A stretch of DNA of 64,000 bases from assembly GCA_017562135.1 (NCBI GenBank), contig QEYB01000738.1, positions 62,001 through 126,000 of the forward strand, in the 5' to 3' direction. Made by a program: the position numbers and the translations under genes. Each line of letters opens with the position of its first letter. The first letter of the stretch is position 1. This stretch comes from Dipylidium caninum (lineage: Eukaryota > Platyhelminthes > Cestoda > Cyclophyllidea > Dipylidiidae). Below, in pieces: positions 44,501 to 55,964 of this stretch. Under the pieces are notes generated by a model, which made no database searches, had not been told where the DNA came from, and saw only the letters and a list, made by a program, of their open reading frames with translations.

Positions 44501-45265
44501 ACACCCCGTCGAGTCTGTGAGAGTCATCTTTCGAGTAAAGATACTCCAAACTATGCAAAGCCATACGAATCCTCACTGTCCAACAAATATATATCATATG
44601 AGACTCGAATCGTAAAGCGGCCTCCTTTTCTGCAGCACGCAAAAGTACTTCCACAAGAATGGAAAAATACGTCCAGAGAAGTTCTTTGTCAACACGCAAA
44701 GTCCTATTTGGTTTTCGGTTGCCAGCAATGAAAGTGACAAATGTCTGACTAACGAAGTTTGACTTGAATAGGCACAAGTCCACTGACTCAACTATTTGTT
44801 CTTCCCTTCTCAAAAAATTAGCACAGCCACCCCACGCATTATTACGTACCGCCTGCAGATCTCGTTAGGATTTATCATCAAAAAGCGTTCTTGATAAATA
44901 CTGAAGCAACCAGGATAGGCAATCATACATTCACAAACGAACCAGCTAACTCCCAGCACCGTGCACAGCGCATCCTCGGCCGCACACAAATATCCCTGAC
45001 CGCACAGTCCCCACTCACCTTCGCTGCATTAAAACAATCCATTGGTCCCTCTTAAAACGGACACAAAACTGCATTTCTTTATTGTTTTCTAAAAAAATGC
45101 TACTGTCCTAGCTACCTTCACTGCCGCAAATGAGTATATCGAATTATTTGCCATGTCATTATTCATTACATTTGTGTCCATTCTACTTTGTTCAATATCA
45201 CCCAGCCAAGTTGCTGTAATGATGTTGAGTCTGTGCGTGGCGCATTTCATATTACCTGAGACAAC
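41505..45265. other. No supported gene
   Basis: About 3.7 kb with scattered short frames, the longest 115 codons at 42133-41786 (-) and 44813-44466 (-), without duplicates or splice-phased models. Nothing structural was noted. Confidence 0.4.
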
Positions 45266-46350
45266 CCCACTCCACAAAGCAATGCGGCGATTCATAATAC
45301 ATCGTCGTAATACAGTTGGCCACTGTGTCACGCAAGCAGGGGACAATGAGTTATGAGAGAAGCCGTCTCATCGTGAGGACGCAGATATTTAGACTGAGCA
45401 CCGACACACGCCGGAATGCATCGCGACGAGTTTAAAGAGAGATTTAAGCCAAAGTTGTAACATCGAAGGGTGGGGATTGTGTTGTGCAGGGAGTAGTAGG
45501 AGAAAGAATGAAGCATTGAATGCCAAAAAGGGAATGGAATCAGAACGAGGCCAGACTAGTGCTCTTTCACGAAAGCTTTGCTGGAGAGTGTACTAGGTAT
45601 GGAGAGAGCTGAGTCTTTCACCACCAGCACCAGCACCCCCACCACAAATAACACTCGCATATCAAACTACTCCCCTCCTCACCTTTACTTTTCCACCGAC
45701 TCTACTATTCTTCATGTGCTCTCTCGAATCAATCAATGCCTTCCTGAATATACATAAAATCCTAACATTTACGAAACCCCATATCTGCATCTTAGAATAT
45801 ATTTTTGGGGATTACTTTTGTTTTCATCTCCATTTACTCCGCCACAGACACAAAGTGCACTGAGTCGATTTTACTGAGGTTCCGCGATATGCGAGTGTCA
45901 ATGTCAACAATAGCCGAGTAGCGACTGATTTGGATGAGTCATAGGCGCAAGCATATCGACCTGACTGTTACCCACTCACAAAAAGGAAAAAAGATATCCT
46001 GTGAGAAGGAAGCAGTAAGTGGGCCTCCATTTCAGTAGTGCAAATTTATTCGTCCGGAGAAATGGGCAAAAACGCCTCGAATCGTTCTTCACCAGCAAGA
46101 GCTACTTAATTGGTCCTCGGTTGTTCACAATGAATTTTACATGCTTGAATAATGAGAGCATACGATATGGCGTACAAGTGAACTCACGTAACCACCTGTG
46201 CTTCCCCTCCACCCAACGTAACCCCACGGCCCCTCGTTATACGTTACTTCCCACTCTCCCGCACGCATATGCTGGGCAGTCCACAGCAAAACAAGCACAG
46301 GAGGCGGGAAGCTATGCACTTCTACAATGCAGACAACAGGAGGCGAAGAG

Positions 46351-47033
46351 TCACGAGGATTGGCGATGAGGAGGGAGAAGACGAGAAGAGGCGAGAGGAG
46401 AAAAGAGAAGAAATGCAATTTGAGCGTGACTCACTTTGCGAGGAGAAGATTGTCTGTTGCCCACACGGGCATCCAGGGAGGGAATGGCCACCTCGTCAAC
46501 GAGTGACGGCAAATCCCAGCTTGTAGAATTCCTCTCCTCCTGCTCGTCCTCCTCCTCATCCGCCTCCAGCCCCGATATCGCCATTAGTGGCAACAAAAGC
46601 TTTGCCCACAGCCCCGAATCCGCCTCATCCATCTTCTTGCTGCCTTTACCGCCCACTACCTCATAGTCCTGCCTACTCCAAGGCGAGGCTCTCCACTCTG
46701 ACGCCGAGCCTGATCCACCTGCAAAACCAAGTCTATTAACCTCGAGGACGACGATGAGGAGGACAACGATGAAGAGAGGGAGAGGAGGATGTGAAAAGTG
46801 GCTTCTGCACCTTTACTGCAGCAAAGCTTCTTACCTCGGAGTAGGTACTCCGTTAAGGTGACCGAGGTCCACGCCAGGCACCACGCGTTTAAGTTGAAGT
46901 ATAGCCAGTAGGACAGCAAGAAAAGTTGGGAGATGAAAACGAAGAGGAGGGTAATTGCAAACGTCTCTACGCTAGACAACATCCTTTGGGCAGCAGATGG
47001 CCTTACTTCCATCGACTCAAGGTCGCTTCTCAT
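46351..47033 (-). CDS. Gene M, copy B (intact two-exon frame)
   Basis: Exon 1 is 47033-46835: ATG preceded by an in-frame TGA, with a membrane segment ITLLFVFISQLFLLSYWLYF at residues 27-46. The donor is cgag|gtaaga. A 116-base intron ends ggttttgcag. Exon 2 starts at 46718 (GGSGSASEWRASPWSRQDYE, then an acidic run and RNSTSWDLPSLVDEVAIPSL). It either ends at a strong donor aaa|gtgagt (46435, phase 0) or reads on to the TGA at 46351, giving 188 residues. Copies A and C are broken at different places, so B is the only open M. One membrane span and an acidic cytoplasmic or extracellular tail; family unknown. Confidence 0.5.
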
Positions 47034-47205
47034 TCAATCGGAGGTTCACCAAGTCCTGCTTCTTCACTCTATCCCAAATAAAACATATTTGCTGTCGATT
47101 TTGAGGGGACTCCATTCCACTCCTGCAGTTGAGCCTACTATTTCGCCTTCACCTTCCGACCTGATGTTGAGCGCAGACCTCCATCGCTGATTTTTATTTA
47201 CTTAC

Positions 47206-47316
47206 CGTCATCGTGGAATAATGCGCAATCGATTAGTTGAGGATTTACTTGACTGATTGCGAAAATTATAATGATTTTCGCCTTCAAATCGAATTTGAAA
47301 TGTGCAAACACACATT
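47206..47316 (-). CDS. 111-base exon upstream of M-B
   Basis: Counterpart of 12582-12692: symmetric phase-1 exon, donor gacg|gtaagtaaa, acceptor atgaatag. One residue change (KIIIIF for KINIIF) and the frame is intact. Whether it belongs to M or to an L-like transcript is not clear. Confidence 0.35.
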
Positions 47317-47485
47317 CTATTCATAAGTGTCGTTGCTTCCCTGTGAATTGCATGATGGGCCAAAAGAATTCGTTGATCTGATTTTGTGGCAATGTGAAAA
47401 TGAGAGAGCTGCGAAACGTTTGGTGAAGTGCGTGAAAAGGAGATAACCAACACCTCCACGCATTCGTGGCAGCGTCGAGTCACCG

Positions 47486-47765
47486 ATGTGTGAGACCGAC
47501 AAAGTGGAGAAGGAGGAAGAAATCTCGTCTCCACCTGCAGTCGCGTCCGACAACAGTCTACTCAGGTCCTGTTACCTCGTGGACTGGATGGAAGAGGAAA
47601 AGGTGTGTGGAGAGAATGTGGAAAGCTTTGAGGCCTCCTGCCCATGATTACTACCATTAGGCAGGCTGGCATTCTTCCTCATGACGCATGACAATTCTTT
47701 TAACAGTCGGCTAAGCAGTAGCAGTCTGAAGCATCTCATCCGACTCCTGATTGCTCGAGGCTGAA
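47486..47765 (+). pseudogene. Gene P, copy B (49-base deletion)
   Basis: Same frame as P-A up to ...ENVESFEAS, then 49 bases present in copy A (13020-13068) are missing, which breaks the frame. The deletion is flanked by ctg in copy A (cctcctg ... gagctg), consistent with a short-homology deletion. The 3' exon (SRLSSSSLK-type) and its acceptor are still recognisable. Confidence 0.7.
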
Positions 47766-48234
47766 TACGAGGCCGAGCAAGAGAGGAGGACAGGAAATGG
47801 ATTGAACTTCTCTCTTCCCGAAAGGACTCGTCCTGAGGGTCTTTCGTCAGTCTGCCAATTAGCGCTTGTTCCTGAGGCGGACAGTGGGACTTGGTCGTAA
47901 CAGCGACGCTTCATCTCTCAAGCTCTATTCGGCACACGAATATTCGACTGTTGATTTCCCCTTAAGCTTCTGCAAAACGACATGTGTGTCAGATAGAAGC
48001 CGAAGGAAAGCAAAAATGCTTGCAACTAGGCTCCGGCTACGTATATCACCCTTACCATATATCCGAATACAGATAACTCTCGGGGAAAGGGAAAGGAGGC
48101 GAGGAAGTGATGGAGCATGGGGTGGACAGAGAAAGAGGGCATGGCCTTAACTTTGTTCAATTTTTCTCCTTTTTTTCCTCGTTCTGCGTTGCTCCCCACT
48201 CTCCCGCACGCATTTGCTGGGTAACTCATAGGAA

Positions 48235-48660
48235 ATAAGCACAGGAGAGGGGAAGCTATGCGCTTCTACAATGCAGACAACAGGAGGCGAAGAGTCACGA
48301 GGATTGGCGATGAGGAGGGAGAAGACGAGAAGAGGCGAGAGGAGAAAAGAGAAGAAATGCAATTTGAGCGTGACTCACTTTGCGAGGAGAAGATTGTCTG
48401 TTGCCCACACGGGCATCCAGGGAGGGAATGGCCACCCCGTCAACGAGTGACGGCAAATCCCAGCTTGTAGAATTCCTCTCCTCCTGCTCGTCCTCCCCCA
48501 CATCCATCTCCGGCCCTGATATCGCCATTAGGGATAACGAAAGCTTTCGCCACCGCTATGACTCCGCCTCGTCCATCTTCTGGGTGCCACCACCGCCCAC
48601 TGCTTCACCGTTCTCCCTACTCCGAGGCGAGGCTCTCCAATTAAACACAACGACGGCGAT
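48235..48660 (-). pseudogene. Gene M, copy C (exon 2 only, stop codon)
   Basis: Aligned with M-B exon 2 from WRASP to the 3' end. It reads QKMDEAES, then TAG where B has a Gly codon, then MAISGPEMDVGEDEQEERNS and DLPSLVDGVAIPSLDARVGN. No copy of exon 1 lies upstream; 48660 onward is unrelated. From about 48273 to 48496 it is almost identical to B. Confidence 0.65.
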
Positions 48661-48669
48661 AGTGATGAT

Positions 48670-49940
48670 TTTAGCCTCCAAATCGACTTTACGATAAAAT
48701 GTCCTCACCGCTGTCGATTGTGTGCAAGGCATTGCGGCTGAATGCCCTTCTGGATGGCAGTTAACAATCTTCATTTGACACTGGTGCAAATCACTGGTTA
48801 GCATGAAAGAAGATTCACTGGCCAATCGGCGAGGCGATTTCCTTCTCTCTCTTGTTGATATTGCACCTCGCTCACTTCACGCCGATGGAAAAGATCAAGC
48901 GACTTTCAATTATGGCGCAGTGTACCTGAATGCCAATCACCTCTCGTCAACTTACAAATCCCGTCCGAAACATCCCCGTTCTCGTCTTCCTCACAAACCA
49001 CTTTAGGCCTTTGGTTAATGTCGACTTTCTCCTCGCCTTCCTTATTTTCAGTGTCTTCCTTCCCAGAAGTTGTACGATTGTCCGCACTTGGAGCTCTGAT
49101 GAGCAGACAGTTGACCGACAGAACTGCGATCGGGTGTGTCGACTTCCAGAAACCCTACACTTGCAGGTTAATAACTGGTGCAAAGACCTTGTTATTGTCG
49201 CAACTGTTCATAATCAAGAGGTATGGTCGGGTAAATATGGAGAATGTGGCAAAATTCCCGTTTGCAGAGGAGTTAATTTGTAACAGCACTCACTGCAAAC
49301 AGCGCATTCTGATCCATTCTGCTCCATTCTGCTCCCACCCTTCCCATTCGACCCCAGTCATCTACCTCCCAGTCAATGCCTCTGCTCAGCCACCGCTTCG
49401 TATGACAAAGCCGAAACGCCCACGATGGAAGTGATGCCAACGACGATGGAGGATAGGCAGAGCACGCAATATTCCTTCATTCGCGTCTGCCTACATCGGT
49501 TTCTAGCACCCACCGACCAGGTAGGACTCCTCGGCGCCGCCACACTGGTGGCGTCCGGCCACTTCTGTGCAACGAATCAATTCAAACACTTCGTCGCAAT
49601 TTGAAGTAAAATAGAAATGCACAATTTTATTCTAAATTTATCAGCAAGAATTCTGAACGCACCTGACAACGTGTGTGTCTCAGCCACAACTGAACAAGAA
49701 CTAAACAAAAATGAACATTTCGAAACTGTCAAACTAGCAGCGAAGGTGATCGTTTAATTCAAGAAGCACACGTGCGAAGGTTCCCTCCTTCTCCTCCGGA
49801 CTGTACATCGAGCGTTTGAGGCGACACATGGTGTGTCCTTCTTCAACCTTTGCCACTCTCATTGCTACACTCATAACCACCAACAGAGTAGATGCTGCTC
49901 CCATGTAAGACACTAAGTTTCGAACGAATCAGAGTGTCCG
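48670..49940. other. No supported gene; short tandem repeat
   Basis: Plus frame 49018-49434 is open for 138 codons but has no other support. A ten-base unit (attctgctcc) is repeated about three times at 49307-49336. Confidence 0.4.
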
Positions 49941-49954
49941 CGTGTTTTACACTG

Positions 49955-50300
49955 TCACCTTAGATGCTTTCTCCTCAGATGGAGCACGGAGTTGGTCGAA
50001 CTCACTAGCCTGCGGCAAAACGAATTCCTGACTACATGGGGCGGAGCGGATACGATACCGTGTAGATGGCTGAAGTGAAGGACGAGGGTTGCACTTTTGT
50101 GATATAGGTACTTGACAGACGAAGACCGGACCTTCTCTTCGTCAAAGGAGGAAGGCCTCACCACCGAACACTCACCGCTGAGCATCATATCTCACGTTTC
50201 GTTGACACAGAAAGTTGGCCACGAATTTCTTTTCCGGTCGTGGTCCTCAATGAAGCCTTCCTTTCTGACATGCCCAATGCAGAGGAAAATGGCTACTGGT
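49955..50300 (-). pseudogene. Family Y, copy at 50 kb
   Basis: Minus strand: 50300-50200 encodes VPVAIFLCIGHVRKEGFIED, matching ISLYIRDFGKQGFVDD at 14.8 kb. 50170-50110 encodes GEAFLL, TGA, RREGPVFVCQV against GEAFHLWRREAPVLVC, so a Trp codon has become a stop. The reading shifts frame downstream, where 50188-49955 is open. Base identity to the 14-15 kb copy is high (about 75-80 percent by eye over 250 bases). Confidence 0.5.
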
Positions 50301-50309
50301 ACGTCGAGG

Positions 50310-50970
50310 TAATAATAGTGGGGTGGAGACTATAACAGCAGTGAGCTCTCTTCTTCCAGCGACTCACATTCAGCTGTCACATCCGCACCACTTTGACACA
50401 GACTGGAGCATAAGAGTCGAGTTGACATGCGTCACTACGAATTACGTCGGCTGTGCAGATGTCCCCACGCAATGGCAAGCAAGAGGACTACGGGAAGACA
50501 CACGCAATGCTGCATGGCAGGAGGAGCCTGGTCTAACGCCTACTCTTATCAGTGGACTGCGTCTCTTACTAGTGTGCTTGTAAGTGAAGTCTGCCGAATT
50601 GCAGCAGCCGATGCAATTGACTAGAACATCATCTCCCAAGCTGCGCGGTCTATAGGGAGCATCTTCAGCGGCTTGGACTGAGGCTAATGTGCACATTGCC
50701 GACATATGCCTTGATCGGTTAAAGGGTAAGAGCCTTGAAACCTATCAATCTCAGAAGCTTTGTTTCCAGTACCTCTCATCACCCATAAAAATCTGTCGCA
50801 TGGTCCAGCACACAATTTCACTTAACGGCGTCTTCTGAGCTCAAAGGAGAAAGCTTCCGATTTCGCAGGCTTTTTTCCTCTGTATGTAATGCGGATACCC
50901 ATATACCCAGAGTTGTGATTTACCAGTAGAGTCTATTCGACAGCACGAGGAGTTCATGGCAGGAAAGAGT
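50310..50970. other. No supported gene
   Basis: Short frames on both strands. A donor-like cttgtaagtgaagt at 50578 resembles the one at 3470, but no exon was identified. Confidence 0.4.
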
Positions 50971-50980
50971 AGGGGAAGAA

Positions 50981-51382
50981 GTGTGCGTAGCAGTTGATAG
51001 ACGACGATGTGTTGAACGAAGATATTGTCAGTGCCTACCCGAGCGTGTATCGTTGTTCGAACACTTTTGCGTCGCACGCTTAGGGATGTCGTTATTCCAT
51101 GACATCTCCATTAAATCGACGCCCGTGAACGGAAGCGTCAATGAGAACCCGTATCTGCAAGTACGCTTTGACCAAATATTGCGAAGCTGCGCACATTCGC
51201 CGGCTTCCTTTTATAGTCAAGGTGAGATGAAGAGGAAGGGAAAGAAAATTCAAATTGGACCTCGCGAAAATGGGGAGGGGGGAGATGTAAAGGGGAAGGA
51301 GGTACTAACTATAGATGTTAAAGAAATTGCTGAAGCTCGCATTACATGGAGAGGAAGGAGAGCCGGTGACACCCTCATTTGA
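50981..51382 (+). CDS. Unrecognised 133-codon frame
   Basis: Opens at a GTG; the first ATG is at 51089. Contains FHDISIKSTPVNGSVNENPY and LQVRFDQILRSCAHSPASFY, then a possible donor caag|gtgaga at 51221, after which the frame is low in complexity. ISIKST is shared with 33043-33060 by silent changes, but the antisense frame is equally conserved there. Confidence 0.3.
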   Translation: MCVAVDRRRCVERRYCQCLPERVSLFEHFCVARLGMSLFHDISIKSTPVNGSVNENPYLQVRFDQILRSCAHSPASFYSQGEMKRKGKKIQIGPRENGEGGDVKGKEVLTIDVKEIAEARITWRGRRAGDTLI

Positions 51383-51742
51383 CTCTGGTAACTCCTGATG
51401 TGTGCGATCGAAGTTTACTTCGTCCGCCCGCAGTTGAGTGCTAGCAAATTTCCTCTCCGTCGAGGTTAGAGGACGCCACTTACACATGACATCAACCCGA
51501 CACGACGATTTAATCGGCCTATGCGGAAAAAGTGCTTGAGTATTAATTTTCAAATCTTCTTCATTCACCTAAAAAAGGGTTTCGTGGGTTGAGACGAGAT
51601 CTACCGAGGGCGCTTAGCAGGCATAATTTACACAGTAGCCGCTTTCTGTTACCTGCAAAAAAAGATACTTTTACCGTAGGTTTGTCTTTCCCCTCCGTGC
51701 CTATTTTGTGCGCAGAATTCCTTCGTACCCGCGATCCGGTCG

Positions 51743-51964
51743 ATGAGTCGAAACCGTTGGTATAGGATGGAGACTGACACTATTTCGCTTGATAACACTT
51801 CAAGGCAGTGGTTGTCTTTACCGGGAAGAGAGTCAGACAGTAGAAGGTTCCGTCAATGGCTAGATGCAAAGAAAAATGCTGATCATCGGGGAACTAGCGA
51901 GGAGCGAACTCCCCACATTGCGAGGACAGTCGCCCGTATCGTTCTTCTCAACCGATTTTTATAG
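51743..51964 (+). CDS. Unrecognised 73-codon frame
   Basis: ATG start, protein-like composition (RWYRMETDTISLDNTSRQWL, then RRFRQWLDAKKNADH), TAG stop. Neither signal peptide nor copy elsewhere. Confidence 0.3.
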   Translation: MSRNRWYRMETDTISLDNTSRQWLSLPGRESDSRRFRQWLDAKKNADHRGTSEERTPHIARTVARIVLLNRFL

Positions 51965-51969
51965 TTCCG

Positions 51970-53590
51970 TGTTGAGTCAATTTAACTGCAACTCGTCCAC
52001 GGAATGCCTTTTGTTTAAGTTGAGTTCAACAAACTGCCATTCATCCACCAACTGATCCTTGCTCGCACGTCAGACCGACTTCCCACGGTGACCATCCATC
52101 TGCTTGGGGTTGGCATGCGTTTCACTGCGTCCCTTGACCGCCTGACAAAATACCTTGTTACCCTCCAGTTCACTAAGTCCACTCGAGTGATGTCCTCTTT
52201 GGAATTTAGATAACACCGAGATGAGTGAATCAGACTTAGTAAGATTCCACGCGCAGATGGGTTGCCTCTAGTGCGTCCATGATCGGCATGATTAGGAACA
52301 TCTCGTAGGCGGTTGTGTGGGCATGGGTTGACAGTTGAGACAGAATAGCTGGTTGGTGACTAGCCACAAATCATTCTGTTCTCCGAGAGTAGCGGTAACG
52401 TAATTCTTAAATAAGCCCTGTTTGTTGGAAACATGAGATGGTAAGAAGTTCTTCAAGAAACCGCACATTCCTTGAGTCGTTTAGCGACAACAGGTAAACC
52501 CAACAAATCATGCATAACAAAACGAAATACAAACTGTCGGACAAAACCAGTTTAGATCATATTTGGAGGAACCGAGATGAAATAATTTAGGATGACATTG
52601 TGAGGTCGACCTCGGCAGCTACTATCTAGCAGTCGACGTTATCTCATCGAGACATCTCACACACATTATTCACATGCGATGATATGGGACGGTCGTACGA
52701 AGCACGCGGTTAGAAGTCATGACGGATCTTTTCCGGCTCCATCTTTCTCTGACGGGATGACGGTTGTAACCACAGACCCAACGGTTAGTCGTGTGATAAG
52801 TGAGAGTCAGTCGTTCTTCCCTCTAGCCTATGCGTACCACATGTCGCATTATAAGGAGGAGGTTTTCTCTAAGGACGTCATGTTCAACGCCGATTGTCAA
52901 GACTACTCGTGTGCCAAGACACCATTATGAGGATGACGCTCAGGTACGAGGATCCGCCGTTTCACCAAGCCCATCAGCACCATGGGTTCCACCAATGGCT
53001 GGAGTCTAGTGGGTCCCGTGCCAATCGACATTAGACAGGATCGAAAACCGCAACAAAATGTGTAATCGAGCTTGTTTCCACCTCATTCCAAACCAACATA
53101 GTCGCAGGTTGGGGGACGTTAACGATCACTTTTAGAAATTACTCTGATGTTGACTTTGTTTAGTCAGGAGTGAACAAGACTCTGTCTAACTAACTAACCG
53201 GCCAGCCTCAAACGGCGTTAGTATCGTCATTTCTTGGGCATGCTTTATGCGCGCGTGAGGCAGCGCCACCACTCGAAATATTTCCTCTTCCTCCAATGAT
53301 CAACACATATCATGCGAAGAAAGACAGTAGGTGTAACATGTCAATCCTCATCCTAATTGTGAGCATATGTTGCTCTCTTCGTCTTCTGTCTGGCACGCAT
53401 GCCTTCTGCTCCCTGCCCTGATAACCACAAGTCCGAACTGGCCGGACAAGGAATGAACACTGAGAAGGGGAATTTTAGCAATGGTTCGATGCAGGCAAGT
53501 AGCCTCGGCAGCTGGTGGAGACAAGTAAATTTGGGGAGAGTGTGAACGAAGGCTATTTGCATCACACTTAGAGGCGCTTTATCCCACCTC
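51970..53590. other. No supported gene
   Basis: One plus frame of 83 codons (52679-52930) and little else; no repeats noted. Confidence 0.4.
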
Positions 53591-53598
53591 GTAAAGAC

Positions 53599-54156
53599 AT
53601 GTCGCCTAAGGACATCAGAGTCAACTTCGCAGATATCCTTAACGCTCTTCCAAGCAGCATTCGAAGAAGTCATCTGGCACACCCCATGCACTCTGCCTCT
53701 CTCAAGTTCTGCCTACATGAGCGCAGGACGCCATTTCCCCTCTCAGGTGACCATTTTATCACGCTACTGGGGCTGGGGAACACAATGCTCCCATTGACAT
53801 CAGCCAGCCTCCTCTGCCACCTCCCCCTGCCACAGTTTTCACACCTCTGTTCTTTCTCTACTCTCTCATCTCCCCTCTCGTCTCATAACGCCGCCTTTCA
53901 GGGCAACTTTTGCCCCACTCACTCCAACTTTTCTCCGCCGCAAGTCACCAAGCCCCCTGGGCCACATTCTCGCATTGCAAGATTGCCTCCATTTTCCTAC
54001 TCTGAGCTCATTCGAGAAGAAGGGGAAGTGAGGATGTTGCCGTCGCTGAGCACACATCCCCATTCAACTCCCGGTGTGATGGAAATGAATGTACCGGGAG
54101 GGCACTCAGATGGCCTCGTCTACCTGTCGAACTTGTCAATGAGGCGGTTGCAATAA
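53599..54156 (+). CDS. 185-codon Ser/Pro/Leu-rich frame
   Basis: ATG start at 53599 and uninterrupted to TAA 54156; this is the longest ATG-started plus-strand frame here. Residues 60-130 are rich in Ser, Pro, Leu and His because the DNA is pyrimidine-rich, which inflates frame length. Ends SDGLVYLSNLSMRRLQ. No domain, signal peptide or copy; could be chance. Confidence 0.3.
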   Translation: MSPKDIRVNFADILNALPSSIRRSHLAHPMHSASLKFCLHERRTPFPLSGDHFITLLGLGNTMLPLTSASLLCHLPLPQFSHLCSFSTLSSPLSSHNAAFQGNFCPTHSNFSPPQVTKPPGPHSRIARLPPFSYSELIREEGEVRMLPSLSTHPHSTPGVMEMNVPGGHSDGLVYLSNLSMRRLQ

Positions 54157-54224
54157 ACCCCACAGAAAGCCACTTTTCGCCCAATGGAAACCACATGCTT
54201 CTGCGATGAACAAATTACTGAACC

Positions 54225-54537
54225 TCACCGTACACTACAAAATCTCCAAACACATGCACCGAAACCGCACACAGCCCCGCAGCCTAACAGTGAATGTCTA
54301 TCCCGCTGCTTGGCCTTTACCTGAGAAAGCCTTGAGTGCAGGTGGACAGTAGAAGGGCAGCTGAACATCACTGCAATGACTCGTACTTACAAGAGTGCTG
54401 TGCGAGTGCGTCTTAGTAGGGTTGGCGAAGCGGCGCTCGAAGGATGCGGCATGCTGAGTAGACGACGATGAATGCTGTTCTCTGGGACACCCTGCTGTAA
54501 GGGCGCAGTCCTTACCTCCGTATGACTCGGATGACAT
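54225..54537 (-). CDS. Two-exon gene, 80 residues
   Basis: Exon 1 54537-54391 (49 codons, MSSESYGGKDCALTAGCPRE ... THSHSTL) ends at ctt|gtaagtac, a near-consensus donor. A 70-base intron ends aaggctttctcag. Exon 2 54320-54225 joins in phase 0: VKAKQRDRHSLLGCGAVCGF, then GACVWRFCSVR, stop. Six Cys and no signal peptide. If unspliced the frame ends at 54298 (79 residues). Splice signals favour the spliced form; function unknown. Confidence 0.45.
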
Positions 54538-54599
54538 TTTCCCTCCGTGATGTCGATCAGGTAGTGCTACTTAGCAGAGCTCCAAGCAGACGGACATCG

Positions 54600-55277
54600 C
54601 AACATGTACAGCGGCCGCTTTCTCAACCATTCCAATTGCAACAGTCTCTTCCTACTCGGCTCTTATGCTACCGTTGGTCGCGTTTCTCGAGACAGAATTT
54701 AACGTCCACGTACTAACTTTCGTTCGTTTTTCCTATTCGATCAAGCATGCTGAAGTAGAATGCAGCAGTCGGAAGACGATCGAGGACACATTCACTGACG
54801 CATTAGTCAACGGTCTGTTAATCGTCCACCTTTCCTACCTGCCCTACTTCACCAATAAACATGACAACAGCATTTAGCAGACGAGACGAAGTGCCTCAGA
54901 GGCACAAGGGGAAGGAGGCACGTTTACTTCGCACTCAACTGCGCGCCTCTGTCATCCACCAATCTGCTCTGGTTGGCCATACGATTGATGCAATGGGAGA
55001 GAGCAGCCCCATCGGCCCATCGGCTGCCTACCGCCCCCCTTGCGGATTAATCGCCCTGCCAGCATCATTACACTCGCCGCAGTCACGTCTTCGCCAAGTG
55101 AATAGTGTGGTCATGCGGAGAATGCGAGTGGACGTGTGCCTTCTACTGTTCAATATCACGAAGGCGCAAAAACGAGAGGAAAGTACGAAAAGAAGACAGT
55201 CGGAGCACGAGACCGCGGTGGGGTTGGCGCACCTGATCTTGACCAAATGGCCTCGAGAGCAGTTTACTGCTAACTGA
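54600..55277 (+). CDS. Two overlapping frames, possibly one gene
   Basis: Frame 1 (about 54602-54877; ATG 54665) contains VAFLETEFNVHVLTFVRFSY and TIEDTFTDALVNGLLIVHLS. Frame 2 (54861-55277, ATG start, 138 codons) overlaps its end and contains VDVCLLLFNITKAQKREEST and HETAVGLAHLILTKWPREQF. The DALVNGLLI region resembles FVNGLLL in the broken gene at 17.5 kb, which supports frame 1. Whether frame 2 is the same gene after splicing is unknown. Confidence 0.3.
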
Positions 55278-55289
55278 ATAAAACAGTAA

Positions 55290-55955
55290 ACTTTACAGAT
55301 GGCTTCTCCACTGCTGTTACTTCTTCCCTTTAAACGCCTCTTGCAGTTTTTAAAAGCCTCGTTTGAGGTTCGCCTTCCACTTCACCCCACTTCGATTTAA
55401 AATGAAATCAGAAGTATGCGAATACGTGCGGGCTAACGCTACTTAGGTTATGTGTGCTTGCAGTAACGGACTCTCGTTAAGACTGTTATCCATCTAATTT
55501 CGCGCCGTTATCCAGAGGATGTCAAGAAATGGAGACATCCTCAACGACTGACGCAAAATTGGTTGGACTGCGATCCACTCGGGTAGGCACTGACCATATA
55601 GTCCTTCAACAAATCGTCATCCATCAACCGCCATGCACTCAGCTTAGAGCATTGACTATGTTGAAGGTGGTGAGATAATAAGGCAGTGTTTACACACTAT
55701 CGCAGCGGTGTGGTCAAACTTCGCGGGCTCCAAAAGTCCACTCACTAATTGGTATAATGTGTAATAGACTTGCAGTATTAAACGTTCCGAATTAACCAAC
55801 TTCGACATTTAGCACTTGTTCTCCAATCTCACACATTTATTCGTCTGTTCATGAACGATCACAGGAATATGTCGCGATCTCCGCCGTCGACCTGCGGCGG
55901 TGATCATTGCAGATTTACACAAGAAGAGATTAAATCTTGAAGTGAATCCACCTTC
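55290..55955. other. No gene seen
   Basis: AT-rich leader region of the next gene; an attaaat box lies at 55930, 35 bases before its ATG. Confidence 0.4.
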
Positions 55956-55964
55956 TTTGCGCCT

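Larger units (their letters stand above)
45271..47762. repeat. Segmental duplication, copy B
   Basis: Direct duplicate of 10646-13188; see that entry. Past the shared end (gctcgaggct), sequence here continues 'gaatacgaggccgagcaagagaggagg', which still resembles copy D after P (9054-9090). So copies B and D keep the original right flank and copy A is the rearranged one. Confidence 0.95.

Noticed and set aside
53599..54156. Treating the 185-codon plus frame as a confident gene because of its length.
   Set aside because: Much of it is pyrimidine-rich DNA, which lengthens open frames by avoiding stop codons; with no splice, signal or copy evidence it stays low-confidence.
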